A program made the position numbers and the translations under genes. This document shows, one piece after another, positions 42,577 to 52,486 of a stretch of DNA of 64,000 nt. The notes under the pieces were generated by a model. It had not been told where the DNA came from. It saw only the letters and a list, made by a program, of their open reading frames with translations, and searched no databases. Every line of letters begins with the position of its first letter. Position 1 is the first letter of the stretch. This DNA comes from Melieria omissa (Eukaryota; Arthropoda; Insecta; Diptera; Ulidiidae), in contig OZ020270.1 of NCBI GenBank assembly GCA_963971225.1, positions 25,729,123-25,793,122 on the forward strand, given 5' to 3'.

Positions 42577-44041
42577 ATGGTTAAACTCGAGCTGCTGAAG
42601 TTAGCTGAAGAAGGAGCTGGCTGCCTGGAATTTGCCGACTGCTGGCGGAAAAGTGGAGTTGCAGCTGCGCTTGCGAGAGGCGTGTGAATCACGAGGCATC
42701 GATTGGGCTGCACACGAGTTCGGAACGCAGGAGCAAGATGCGTCGGCCAAAGTGGAGGAATCGCCTGCGCGTGCTGCGTCGATCCAAAGTACGGCTGCAC
42801 CGGCTGGACCATTACAAGCATTAGACATGAACCAGCTAATGATTGCAATAAAAGGCATGTTCGAGACTTCCAATCGTGAAAATCGTGCAATCTCGGCGCA
42901 GATGGCAGCGAAAATAGAAACTGCGAATCAAGAGATGACAGCGAAGCTGGAAACTACGAATCTCGAAATTTCGGCAAAAGTCGAGACTGCAAATCGAGAA
43001 ATGGCGGAAAATTCTGCGCGCATAGAACAGAAGGTGGAGGAAATTTCCAATAGGCTGAATGTGAAAGTTGAGCATCTCGAGACGCGAATAGACAATTGGG
43101 ACAAACGAGATGACGAAATGGGTGAATCCCTGAACAGACGAGTTGACAACCTAGATGAGTCCTTGAACAAACGAGCTGACAGTCTGAAAGATTCGATGCA
43201 CAGAAAGACAGACGAACGGCTTCGAGAGGTACAGCCACGAGAATGTTTGCCACCGGTTCAGGACGGTTTTGCTGCCGGAACAGAAGTGCCTACTTATGAT
43301 GGTGCTGCGCCGTTCGATACATTCAAATTGCAATTCGACTTGGCTGCTTTGGAAAATCAGTGGATAGATATCAGGAAAGGGCGGAGGTTGGCACTGGCGC
43401 TGAAAGGTCCTGCGGCGGAGGTAATCAAATCAGTTCCAGAATGTTTAAGAAGTGATTACGGTGCCATCATGAGAGCGTTGGCAGCGAAGTATAGCGACGA
43501 GCACAACCATGCGCTATACTACTGTGAGCTGAAGAACCGCAAGCAAAGAGCCAACGAGGCGCTGCAGACATATGCAGCAGATATTGAGCGGCTCGTACAG
43601 TTGTGCTACCCAAAATTTTGTGCTGATGATCTCGAGAGGATGAAGATTGAGTCGTTTATTGAAGGTCTTCATGATCCAGAAACACGTCGCAGTGCGTTGA
43701 TGATGGGCAAGCCAACATTTAAGGAAACGGTGACCAGCGCGATGACATATGAAGCGGCATGGATTGGGAGCACTCGGTATGCACCTGCAAGGATACGCCA
43801 GATTCAGGCGGACAACGACATTCCGATCCAGGCCATAACCTCTGAGAGACCGGACAGGCCACGGGTGGTCTCCTCTAAAGTTGTTTGCTGGATATGTGGC
43901 AAGCAGGGCCACATATCACGAGACTGCCGCCAACGGAAGAGGCGTTCCCGTACCCGATCGCAATCGCCTGGAGCGAGGAATACTGACAATCGAGGCCCAG
44001 TCAACAATCGCAGGGCTGAGGACGGCGAGTTGTTAAACTAA
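42577..44041 (+). pseudogene. gag: Gypsy 2 Gag, frame broken near the start
   Basis: ATG 42577 starts as in gypsy 1, but five bases are missing near 42602, so the SAP-like segment shifts frame. From about 42615 the frame is open to TAA 44039-44041. The coiled coil is longer than in gypsy 1, with an extra run of ETAN/ETTN heptad repeats near 42900-43010. The capsid domain and CCHC knuckle (CWICGKQGHISRDC) are intact. GTTAAAC again precedes the stop. Confidence 0.9.
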
Positions 44042-44059
44042 AACGGGTCAGCCCAAAGG

Positions 44060-44607
44060 GGCGTGAGCTGATCCCCACAATCTGCCGCCCCACCGTCCTT
44101 GTCACACAGCTGAAACGACAGCCCAGCAGCTTGACAATTGAAGCAAGGATAGATGGAAAGTTGTTCGCGTTGACACTGGACACTGGAGCGTCATATTCGA
44201 TCAAAAAAAGGAAGCTGCTGAAGAACTGGGAACCGCTGCATGGCATACAGCTGCGGACTGCGACTGGCGAGCGTGCGCCGGTAAGAGGAAAAGTTACAAA
44301 AACGATTGCTATCGGCACCAGCAGCCTGGAACATGAGTTCATCGTCGCGGATATAATGGACGACGTGATTATCGGCGTGGACTTCATGATTAGGCAAGGT
44401 TTTACGCTGGACCTGAAGGAAAATGTGCTGAGATATACCAACGTTGAATTCCCGCTGCACGCTGGCTATGAGCGAAGCGTGGCGGTAAGGAAGGTTGTAT
44501 CGTGTCAACACAGGAGAATACCAGCGAATTCTGAGGCGATTGTGTGGGCAAAGGTGGACGAGGACGATTGGACGAGTCGGCTGTGGGTTGTAGAAGCACC
44601 GAAATAA
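44060..44607 (+). pseudogene. pol: Gypsy 2 aspartic protease segment
   Basis: It is -1 to gag. The LDTGASYSIKKRKLL loop and VIIGVDFMI block are present. The frame continues in register toward RT but meets one TAA at 44605-44607. The segment 44440-44640 is the part missing from gypsy 1. Confidence 0.88.
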
Positions 44608-45477
44608 GGACACGACAACATCATCATCGGACGTACAATAGTGGAACCTAAAAATGGCAGAATACCAGTCAGTATACTGAACCCCCTGAATGCACCCAGA
44701 TATGTCGGGAAAGATGAGGTAATTGGCGAGTGTAAGGAAGCTGTAGCAGTGGTTAATTGCGAGAGTAGCCCACCTGGGGGTGATGAGAAGGGCAGTTTTA
44801 ACATGGACGTCCTACCGCAAGAGAACCAGTGGAGCAGCGAGTTGACGACCAAGCAGAAACAGAAGGTGAGGTCTTTCCTGCAGCACTATGGGTCAATATT
44901 TGCGGCAGAAGCAGGCGGAAGAACAGCCATAGTGAAGCACAACATCGACACCGGAAGTGCAAAACCGATTCGCCAACCGCCAAGACGAGTTCCTCTGGCC
45001 AAGGGGGAAGAGGTCACAAATTTGATCGAAAACATGCGGAAAGAAAAGGTCATTGAGCCTTCTTCGGGCCCCTGGTGCTCGCCGGTCGTGCTAGTCAAGA
45101 AAAAGGATGGCAGTACCCGATTTTGTGTGGATTATCGGAAGCTCAATGACGTGACCAAGAAGGACAGTTATCCACTACCGCGGATCGATGACACCCTGGA
45201 CACGCTGTCAGGCACACAGTGGTTCTCCACGCTCGACTTACGCAGCGGCTATTGGCAGATAGAGCTTGCAGACAAGGACAAGGAGAAAACGGCTTTCAGT
45301 GTTGGCGATGGTTTGTGGCAGTTCACCGTCATGCCGTTTGGACTCTGCAACGCACCAGCAACATTCGAGCGGCTAATGGAACGCGTGCTAAAAGGGCTGC
45401 ATTGGCGGACGTGCCTGGTGTACCTCGACGACATAATCGTGATGGGTAAAAACTTCGACGACCACCTGGAAAGCTAA
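44608..45477 (+). pseudogene. pol: Gypsy 2 reverse transcriptase
   Basis: It has the same RT blocks as gypsy 1, including FSTLDLRSGYWQI, MPFGLCNAPATFERLM and VYLDDIIVM. The frame breaks near 45465-45470 through loss of one base in a GG/AA run, only about 8 bases from the gypsy 1 break but at a different base. Confidence 0.92.
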
Positions 45478-46255
45478 AGGAGGTATGCGAGCGGATACGA
45501 GAAGCCGGGCTTAGACTCAACCCAAGGAAGTGCTCGCTGTTCCAAAAGGAGGTCAAGTATCTGGGTCATACGGTTTCCGCCCGCGGAGTACATAGGGATG
45601 TACGCAACATCACGTCGGTGAAGGAGTGGCCCCGGCCACGCAATCTACACGAACTCCGCAGTTTCCTGGGCCTGTGCACATACTACCGCCGATTTGTTCC
45701 AGGATTCGCGAACATAGCCAACAGCTTGCACAAACTGACGAAAAAGAGCCAAGCTTTCGAGTGGAATGAAGAGCAAGAACAGGCTTTTGCACTTCTGAAG
45801 GAAAAACTGTGCAGTGCTCCAATTCTGGCCTTCCCCGTGCCTGGGGAGATGTTTGTGCTGGATACAGATGCAAGCGGGAATAGTATTGGCGGTGTGCTAT
45901 CACAGATAATAAACGGCCAGGAACAAGTGATAGCGTACTACAGTAGGGTTCTATCGAAACCAACTACTGTGTGACACATAGAGAACTATTGGCGGTATTG
46001 GACTGCGTAAAACACTTCCACAAATATCTGTATGGACAAAGGTTCCGCCTGCGCACAGATCATGCGGCATTGAGATGGCTCCTGAATTTTAAGGATCCTG
46101 AAGGGCAATTGGCGCGGTGGATCGAGCGACTGCAGAGCTACTACTACACGATAGGGCATCGGCATTTCCATGGCTACTGCAGCCATGGAAATGCCGATGC
46201 CCTGTCACGCCGTCCGTGCAAAGTCGAATGCAGGCCGTGCTCGCGAGCCGAATGA
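45470..46255 (+). pseudogene. pol: Gypsy 2 RNase H region
   Basis: It continues from RT in the next frame, with FVLDTDASGNSIGGVLSQ. A 7-base deletion near 45961 shifts it again, then LRTDHAALRWLLNF follows. Near 46153-46203 the normal sequence is replaced by a perfect palindrome, and the frame ends at TGA 46253-46255 at the edge of the 690-bp deletion. Confidence 0.9.
46153..46203. repeat. Perfect 23-bp palindromic stem, 5-base loop
   Basis: 46153-46175 pairs exactly with 46181-46203 around actgc. Gypsy 1 has only the right arm (near 10745-10770), so the left arm is a local inverted copy made in this element. Confidence 0.95.
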
Positions 46256-46261
46256 AAGCTG

Positions 46262-46970
46262 GGTCGGAGTTCCGTTGGGGTTGCACTCAGATCAAGGTCG
46301 GAATTTCGAGTCTGCGGTATTCAAAGAAATGTGTGAGCTGCTGGGGATAAAGAAAACGCGTACCACTCCTTTGCACCCTCAGTCCGACGGCATGGTGGAA
46401 CGCTTTAACCGGACACTGGAGGAATACCTGCGGAAAGTGGTAGGCAGGAATCAAAAGGATTGGGACACGCATATCCCCCTGTTCCTGATGGCGTATAGGT
46501 CAGCCCCGGACGACACGACATCACTCACTCCAGCCCGAGCAGTGTTCGGCACAGAGTTGCGGTTACCCGCTGACTTGAAGTTCGGAGTAGTCGGCACGAC
46601 GGGAGGCGCTAAGACGGACTACGTGGCCAATAAGCGGGCGGAACTGGAGGAAATTCACCAGTTTATAAGGAGCCGCACCAAACTGGTCAGCGATAAGGCG
46701 AAAGCCAGATACGATCTACGGGCCAACTCAGCAGGGTTCCAAGAAGGCGATTTGGTAATGCTCTACAACCCGCAGCGGAGGAAAGGTTTGTGTCCGAAAC
46801 TTCAAGCGTCATGTTAAGGACATTACGAAGTCGTGACTAGGATTAACGACGTGGTATATAGGATTCAACGTTGCAGCAATAAAGGCGCTAAGCTGAAGGT
46901 AGTCCATTTGGAGCGCCTGGCGCCTTATCACAGCGGAACCTCGGCTCTTGTTCGGGACGAACAAGTCTAA
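46262..46970 (+). pseudogene. pol: Gypsy 2 integrase, C-terminal half
   Basis: It resumes at the second catalytic Asp region (HSDQGRNFES), keeps the catalytic Glu (DGMVERFNRTL) and the C-terminal LVMLYNPQRRKGL part. TAA at 46815-46817 replaces a Trp codon of gypsy 1. The zinc finger and first catalytic Asp are deleted. Confidence 0.92.
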
Positions 46971-46981
46971 GTGGTGGGCAG

Positions 46982-47404
46982 TGTGACGATAAGACAGTCT
47001 TGCGCTGTGCAAAGCAACCCTGCCGCTACGCGCCGTGCTATAATTCAATCTGGCAACGACGGCCGCGATAATAACTTTTATTCCAATCTGGCAACGATGG
47101 TCGCGATCATCATGGAAACCTTTAGTCCACTCGGGAATGTGCGAGAACGATCTGCGCGATGGCTGGACAGGTATAAAAGCTAGCCGGCTGAGGCGCAGCG
47201 AGTCAGTCTGGTTTTGACAAGTGAAGTTGCCACACGGAGTAATTAAGCAAATACTTAAATGTACGAACAGTAAAGTGTAAACTGTAAATAATAAAGTGAC
47301 TGTTGGTTTTTAATTGGCTGCGTTCGAATAAACAAAGTTGTTTCATTTTCAAATTGCACAATCCAGTGATACGTAACAGCCCACTAGAACTAGCATTCGT
47401 AACA
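46982..47404 (+). repeat. Gypsy 2 3' LTR (423 bp)
   Basis: It pairs with 42083-42505 and has the same purine tract before it as gypsy 1 (gtggtgggcag). Confidence 0.94.
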
Positions 47405-47502
47405 ATATATATATTACATCATCGACTATACAATATTTTCGGCCTTGGCTTACGCCGTCTGCCACTATACCGCACTTCAATTCCGTGCATTATTGATAAC
47501 TT

Positions 47503-48830
47503 TTAATAAGTGAATTCTAAAATAAGTGATTCTCTATACTTGTAGGCATATTTAATGAAAAGCACGAGTTTATCCCAGCACTCATTTTCACCATTTAAAA
47601 CAGTAATCAATTTTGATTTTTCTAGTACCGATTTTCCAAAAATTTGAATTCTATACTCTCTTAGGATTGGGCAGCGCGCCAGAAAATGTGCTATATTTTC
47701 TAATTCTCCATTATTGCACATGGCGCAAGTTTTATTTCCTGTACCAAACTTATTATTATTTAAAAATAGCATATCACTTCTGCATCTTCACGGCAGCCGC
47801 CGTGGCTCAGTTGGTTAGTGCGCGGTCCAACGAGTCGCATGCAGAGCGACGCAAGATCGAATACTGCATGTAGTATCACCTAAAAAATAACGGGAAACTC
47901 GTTTTCTCTTTCGGTGGCTGTCCTCTCAGCTGGAAATGGCAAACCTCTGAGAGTAAAATTGCCTATGAAAAAGCTCCCAACCTGCCGTTCGGAACCGGCA
48001 TAAAACTGTTGGTCCCTTCCACCCGCGTACAAAATTCACACGCACAACACGGGTGGTTGCGGGAAGCTAGGCCTTAGTCTCGCGTAAGCGGGCTGTCGTG
48101 CCAATCAATTATTAATTATTATTTATATCACTTCTAGCTCTCATTATCCACTTACTTGAATCAATGGTATATTTTTTTAAATAAATTTCGACCACTCTAA
48201 CTCTTTATATATTTTAGTGGTGCTAGCAGCTTTTTGTTTGTATAAGTGCACTCTAGCTTGGCGACGATTTTTTACAAGCATTTTTATGTCATCGATCCAC
48301 TTATCCGGCTGCCCACTATCTATTTGCCAGTTCATATTAGCATTATTAAACAGATTTCTTAGTTCTTTAACTCAAAATACGCCATTATTTATTACCGATC
48401 GCGTCAAATAATTAGGAAGCCGGTTTTCTGGAAAAACAAATAATGTTTTAAAAATGTACCAGAGATGCAATTCTAAAGTGTACAAATGACTGTCCTGTAC
48501 TCCTGTCTCGAGACAAAGTATATATGTAGGCATTTGAGCTGGCAGTTTTAACATGCGCTTAAGGAAGTACTTTTGCAGTATATCGACTTCGTCGAAAAAC
48601 CCATAGCCCCACACTTGCGCCGCATACGCTTGTATTGAACGGCACACTGCAAGAAATAGCCGCCATTTCGCTTCTACCGACACTTCCTTCTTGTTTAAAA
48701 AAGCAGTCCACGTATTATTTATAGCATTCTTAGCCGCAATTGTTCTTTTCCACACGGTTTTTGAAATTTAGCTGTGGCGTCATTTCGACGCCTAAATAGG
48801 AATACCTTGGCACGATTTGTATTTTTCTAG
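47503..48830 (-). pseudogene. LINE F reverse transcriptase C-terminal region and zinc finger
   Basis: From about 48830 down the frame starts with VPRYSYLGVEMTP, the block after the RT active site, then IAAKNAINNTWTAFLNKKE, QAYAAQVWGYG and LKLPAQMPTYILCLETG. After the SINE gap it ends with a CAMCNNGELENIAHFLARCP finger and a stop near 47503. The active-site part and endonuclease are missing because of 5' truncation. No RNase H domain is visible, so the clade differs from LINEs B, D and E. Confidence 0.82.
47782..48124 (+). mobile_element. tRNA-derived SINE, copy 2
   Basis: It lies between atatcacttct at 47771-47781 and 48125-48135 (11-bp TSD), inside LINE F. The head has an A box TGGCTCAGTTGG (47803-47814) and a weakened B box GATCGAATAC (47855-47864). 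The body and ATTAATTATT tail match copy 1 at 3730-4063. Confidence 0.92.
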
Positions 48831-48852
48831 ACTAGACTACTCTAGACTACTA

Positions 48853-49842
48853 AAGCTAACACCATTTTTGGATGAACATCAACTTCTTCGAGTGGGTGGA
48901 CGCATTTCTAACTCCGCGCTAGATATGGAAGGAAAACATCTAATAATTTTACCTAAACAACACAGGATAACGCATCTTTTCCTTGCCGATGAGCACAATC
49001 GACATCTTCACCCTGGCGTATCGGCGCTATTTGTAATTGTGCGTCAAAGATATTGGATACTGGGAGGAAGAAATCTCATTCGCAAAATTACACACAACTG
49101 TTTCAAATGCTGTGGCCAAAGACAGACATTGACGCAACAGCTGATGGCGGATCTGCCGCATATACGCGTACGACAGGCCTTTCCTTTCCAAAACGCTGGG
49201 TGCGATTATGCAGGCCCTATCCCACTGAAATTGTACCGGGGTAGGAATGCACGTCAGACAAAGGGCTACATCTGCATATTTGTGTGCCTTACAACCTCCG
49301 CCATCCACGTCGAGCTAGTCACGGATTTAACGACAGAGTGCTTTCTAGCTGCACTAAGACGGTTTGTCTCACGGAGAGGCAAATGCACGCAGATCTTCAG
49401 CGATAACGGACGCAACTTTCTTGGGGCTTCTCGTGTGGTGAACGAGACGCAACAAACGATAAGGTCGCAAAAGCATAATGACATCGTGGCCGAATCTTTA
49501 GCTATGGACGGCATCCGATGGAATTACATTCCACCCCATGCACCCCACTGGGGCGGCATCTGGGAGTCAGCAGTGCGCTCTGTGAAACTACTCATGCGTC
49601 GCGTAATTGGGAGCGCCATACTCACCGTCGCGCAGATGAATACACTTCTGATCCAGATTGAAGCTGTCGTGAATTCGCGGCCATTGGGTGTCGCACCAGA
49701 CACCGATGCTAACTATCTTTCTCCTTCTCACTTTCTACTAGGCCGCCCGCTCACTATGGTGCCTGAAGGTAGTCTACAGGACGTCAGCGAGAACAAACTT
49801 GATTACTGGCAGCAGATCCAAAATATGTATCAAGGCTTCTGG
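48853..49842 (+). pseudogene. pol: BEL/Pao integrase, main part
   Basis: The frame continues from 41998 once LINE F is removed. It begins with LLRVGGRISNSALD, then an H2C2 finger (H..HLHPGVSAL...CFKCCGQ). The catalytic core follows with GCDYAGPIPL (first Asp), FSDNGRNFLGA (second Asp) and PHAPHWGGIWESAVRS (Glu). VVNSRPL and LSPSHFLLGRP come after, as in all BEL/Pao integrases. It is cut within GFWRR at 49847 by the Transib-like element. Confidence 0.93.
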
Positions 49843-49847
49843 CGACG
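49843..49847. repeat. 5-bp target duplication CGACG
   Basis: CGACG precedes the left end here and follows the right end at 51188-51192. Removing the insert and one copy rejoins the integrase frame exactly. Confidence 0.93.
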
Positions 49848-51187
49848 CACAGTGCTTCGACTCCATACAAAATTGCGGCAAAAATAGAAGGAGTACGTGA
49901 AATTCGCTGAAAATTTGCAGTCTAAGTCATTTTGGGTTGCTGATTTCAAAATTTGTGTTTGTTTCAAAAAAAATATATAGTTAAAAAAAAATCGAATATA
50001 TATGGTTACATATTATCTTGTCATCACAGAGCCCAAACCGCTGGAGCTATTATGATGAAATTTGGTCAAAAGTTGTATTTTAGAAAGTCAACCCTTAAAA
50101 AGAAGCGATTTCGAAAACGTCGACCTGGAAAGAGCGGAAAGGGGGTGGTGAAGCTTATATGGACCGACATTGTTTTTTGGTCGGATTATTTAAAAATTAT
50201 GTACATGTATACTAAAAAAGCAATAACAAAATACATATCTTAGCGTTTTTCTAAATTCCATATTTAAAAGGTAGAAAGAGGGCGGTAAAGTTGCTAAAAG
50301 GATATAGTTTTTGTTTATTTGATATTCGTAGAGCTTAACATGGAGATGAGGCAGGTGAATATGCAATGCAGCTCAACCTATAACGGCGAGACTATTCTTC
50401 AAGACTTATTCTTCAAAATTGGACCTTCTTCAAAGTTATACATTCCTCCTTTTTTAGAATATATTAGCGTTAAATCACATTTTAGCTAACAAATTTCATA
50501 ATAATGAAAAAATTTGGATTATATGGCTCATAAATATGCGTACCAAACCTATTTTTTATAAAAAAACATTCATAATTCGTTGCATTGCCTTAGTTAAACA
50601 TTTTAATCGTAATTATAACTCAAGCGATTTCTATACAAAAATCAACATTAGTAGTTTTGAAAAAATTGAATACTTTCCAAAGGCGCAAAAAGACGCAGAA
50701 TTTTTTTTACGGATTTAAGAGAAGAAAGTCCATCCAAAAAGGGTCATAAGAAGGATTTACGCCAGTTCACGCCATTCGATATTAATTGCCTTTCTAAATT
50801 TGGTTCTTTTTAATTTTCATGGGTTAAAAAACATTAATTTTTGAAAATTCGTACAAAAAAAATTATGTATGTTAAATAAAAAAAACTGATCAGTGGTCTC
50901 GCTCCTATCAATTAAGTTTTAATATTAAAAGAAATTGGAAGCCTATCTACAACAACACATTTTCTACCATTTTTTTTATACAAGCACCTAAATTTCATTT
51001 TTCCCCTTCATAAATTTTTTTTTAAATATATCCGACTTTGACAAGCTATATCTCCTAATCTCGACAATTTTTCGATAAAGTATTTCGGATCCAGCTTAAT
51101 TAAACAATTACCTTTAACATGATACTACTTTTATCAAAATCCGCGATAATTTTTTTTCTTATTTTTGTCCACTCTCGAAGCACTGTG
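49848..51187. mobile_element. Transib-like non-autonomous transposon with RSS-like ends
   Basis: The left end is CACAGTG (49848-49854), a 12-base spacer, then ACAAAATTG (49867-49875). The right end, read inward on the minus strand, is CACAGTG (51187-51181), a 12-base spacer, then ACAAAAATA. The first 13 bases of both ends are identical (CACAGTGCTTCGA). The flanks are CGACG duplications. Transib transposons share CACWRTG-type ends and 5-bp GC-rich duplications with the origin of RAG recombination. The 1340-bp interior has no transposase frame; the two small open stretches at 49953-50243 and 50536-50718 show no motif. Confidence 0.85.
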
Positions 51188-51440
51188 CGACGGTGGCATC
51201 AAGAGTATTTAACATCGCTTCAAAATCGACCGAAGTGAAACCGGCGCACTCCCAACGTCTCGGTGGGCGACGTCGTAGTCTTAAAGGATGGCAACATACC
51301 GCCCGCAATGAGGGCCATGGGCAAGGTGCTCGAGACCTACCCAGGCGCTGATGGTCTCATACGCGCCGTCAAGCTTCGTACTGCTCGTGGGGAATTGGCT
51401 AGACCTATACCCAAGATCGCTGTACTGCCGTTATTCTGAA
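51188..51440 (+). pseudogene. pol: BEL/Pao integrase C-terminal domain
   Basis: It resumes with RRWHQEYLTSLQNR, typical of the BEL/Pao integrase end, has one TGA in place of Trp near 51230, then SVGDVVVLKDGN, MGKVLETYPGADGLIRAVKL and a stop at about 51438-51440. The 3' LTR follows 24 bases on. Confidence 0.9.
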
Positions 51441-51464
51441 ACGCTGTTTCAGTGGCATCCGGGA

Positions 51465-51691
51465 TGTTCGTGAACGGAAACTTTATATTTAACCTTATAT
51501 TCTTGTTATGTAATTTTGGTTGCCCGCTACTGCAACTACCTGTTCAATGCCTTTGCATTTTTGCTGTAACTGTCATTCGCTAACATTCGCTCGCTCACTC
51601 CATTTTTGTACACGAGCGAGCGACGTAGTCCGGCAATAAACGTGGTTTGATAGATAAATATTTTGCGGTTTCATTCTTCCATTTATCATCA
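51465..51691 (+). repeat. BEL/Pao 3' LTR (227 bp)
   Basis: It pairs with 37754-37980. The two differences seen are in the CCTTA(A/T)ATTC and GACGT(G/A)GTC regions. Confidence 0.93.
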
Positions 51692-51959
51692 TACTTATGA
51701 CGTTTTTCAGCAACATTATTTTTTTTGCAATCAATTTCCTATAAACGTACTACAGAATGAAAAAAAAAACAATTATTTGATTTGCAAATAAACTTCGAAC
51801 GCACCAGCAGCCCTTGCCCTGACTTTTGTATGTCGAATTTGTTGTACGAACCCTAATCAACTCTGGGGCCTGGTTTGACCGAATTTGCGACTCTGGGGCC
51901 TGGTTTGACCGAATTAGCAACCGTGTTTGCCGTGTTCCCCTCACTTTCGCGTCATCTAG
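51692..51959. repeat. Short tandem duplication, no gene
   Basis: A unit of about 35 bp holding GACTCTGGGGCCTGGTTTGAC and CGAATT occurs twice at about 51857-51917. Nothing else is recognised. Confidence 0.6.
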
Positions 51960-52005
51960 TCATTGATCAGACTGATAGCATAAACACAACCAAGTCGTCG
52001 TGCGA
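51960..52005 (+). repeat. Left inverted repeat of the host-gene block
   Basis: The 26 bases 51980-52005 are the exact reverse complement of 53601-53626. The match extends outward with differences to 51960 and 53647. Together they frame the two gene-like pieces at 52145-53276. Confidence 0.8.
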
Positions 52006-52144
52006 ATTTATTCGCACCGAAAAATTACGCAGTGCGTCGTCGTCGTAAAAATACGCACAGTTAAACAGAATGATGCGACATTCGCATCAGCTATTATTCC
52101 TGCAAACACACAATTGCCTTTTATTTTGAGTGAAGGAAATCAAC

Positions 52145-52349
52145 ATGAATTCGCTAAGTCGAGAAAACGAGCATATGGGTACGTCGTTATTGTTGTACTT
52201 TGAGGGCGGTTAATCTGAATGTGTATATAGGTTACAATCACGATGTGGTCACAAACTATTTCTCGCGCGGCAAGAAACAGGGTCTGCTGTCATTATTCAA
52301 TTACGCCAAGGAATGTCTGCTGCCGACGAGCAGCAAGAAGTCCTTCTGA
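52145..52349 (+). CDS. Possible two-exon small protein gene (50 aa), function unknown
   Basis: ATG at 52145 has a good fly start context (TCAACATG). Exon 1 is 52145-52178. GTACGT begins an intron of 52 bp (52179-52230) with a TTAAT branch-like site and a TATATAG acceptor. Exon 2, 52231-52349, keeps the frame and ends ...SSKKSF then TGA. Exon 2 includes NHDVVTNYFSRGKKQGLLSL, which looks like real protein, but I do not recognise the family. It could instead be a captured fragment of a larger gene. It converges tail to tail with the isomerase remnant. Confidence 0.45.
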
Positions 52350-52486
52350 AGGTGCAATGCAACACTTACTCGCTCGAGAACCGCTGCCGAGATTCATTGG
52401 ATCGCGCGATTAAAAGCAATTTGTATTAAGACATATACCTGGCTAAGGATTTATTTATTATTATTTTTTTGTAATAAGCAGCGTGT

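Larger units (their letters stand above)
42083..47404 (+). mobile_element. Gypsy 2: older Ty3/gypsy copy with large deletions
   Basis: It is the same family as gypsy 1, with very similar Gag and Pol proteins, but a different LTR subfamily. It keeps the protease-RT spacer that gypsy 1 lost. It lost about 690 bp covering the end of RNase H through the first half of integrase, and it has several small breaks. It lies in LINE F. Confidence 0.94.
41999..48842 (-). mobile_element. LINE F: 5'-truncated non-LTR element carrying gypsy 2 and a SINE
   Basis: The element is defined by the 10-bp tagactacta duplication. Its own sequence is 41999-42082, 47409-47781 and 48136-48842, about 1.2 kb. Gypsy 2 lies in its 3' untranslated part and the SINE in its coding part. 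Its 3' tail is AT-rich without clean poly(A). Confidence 0.85.
37754..51691 (+). mobile_element. BEL/Pao LTR retrotransposon with nested insertions
   Basis: Two 227-bp LTRs frame gag, protease, RT, RNase H and integrase in the BEL/Pao order. Two independent insertions break it: LINE F (41999-48842, itself holding gypsy 2 and a SINE) and the Transib-like element (49848-51187). Without these the element would be about 5.7 kb. Several frame breaks and one stop make it inactive, although the LTRs are only slightly diverged. Confidence 0.93.

Noticed and set aside
47792..47870. A functional tRNA gene
   Set aside because: The tRNA-like head continues into a 250-bp body and is bounded by a TSD, so it is a SINE. 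The B box is also damaged.
49953..50243. Basic 96-codon ORF as the transposase of the RSS-like element
   Set aside because: Too short, Lys-rich from AT-rich sequence, and without DDE or RAG1-like motifs.
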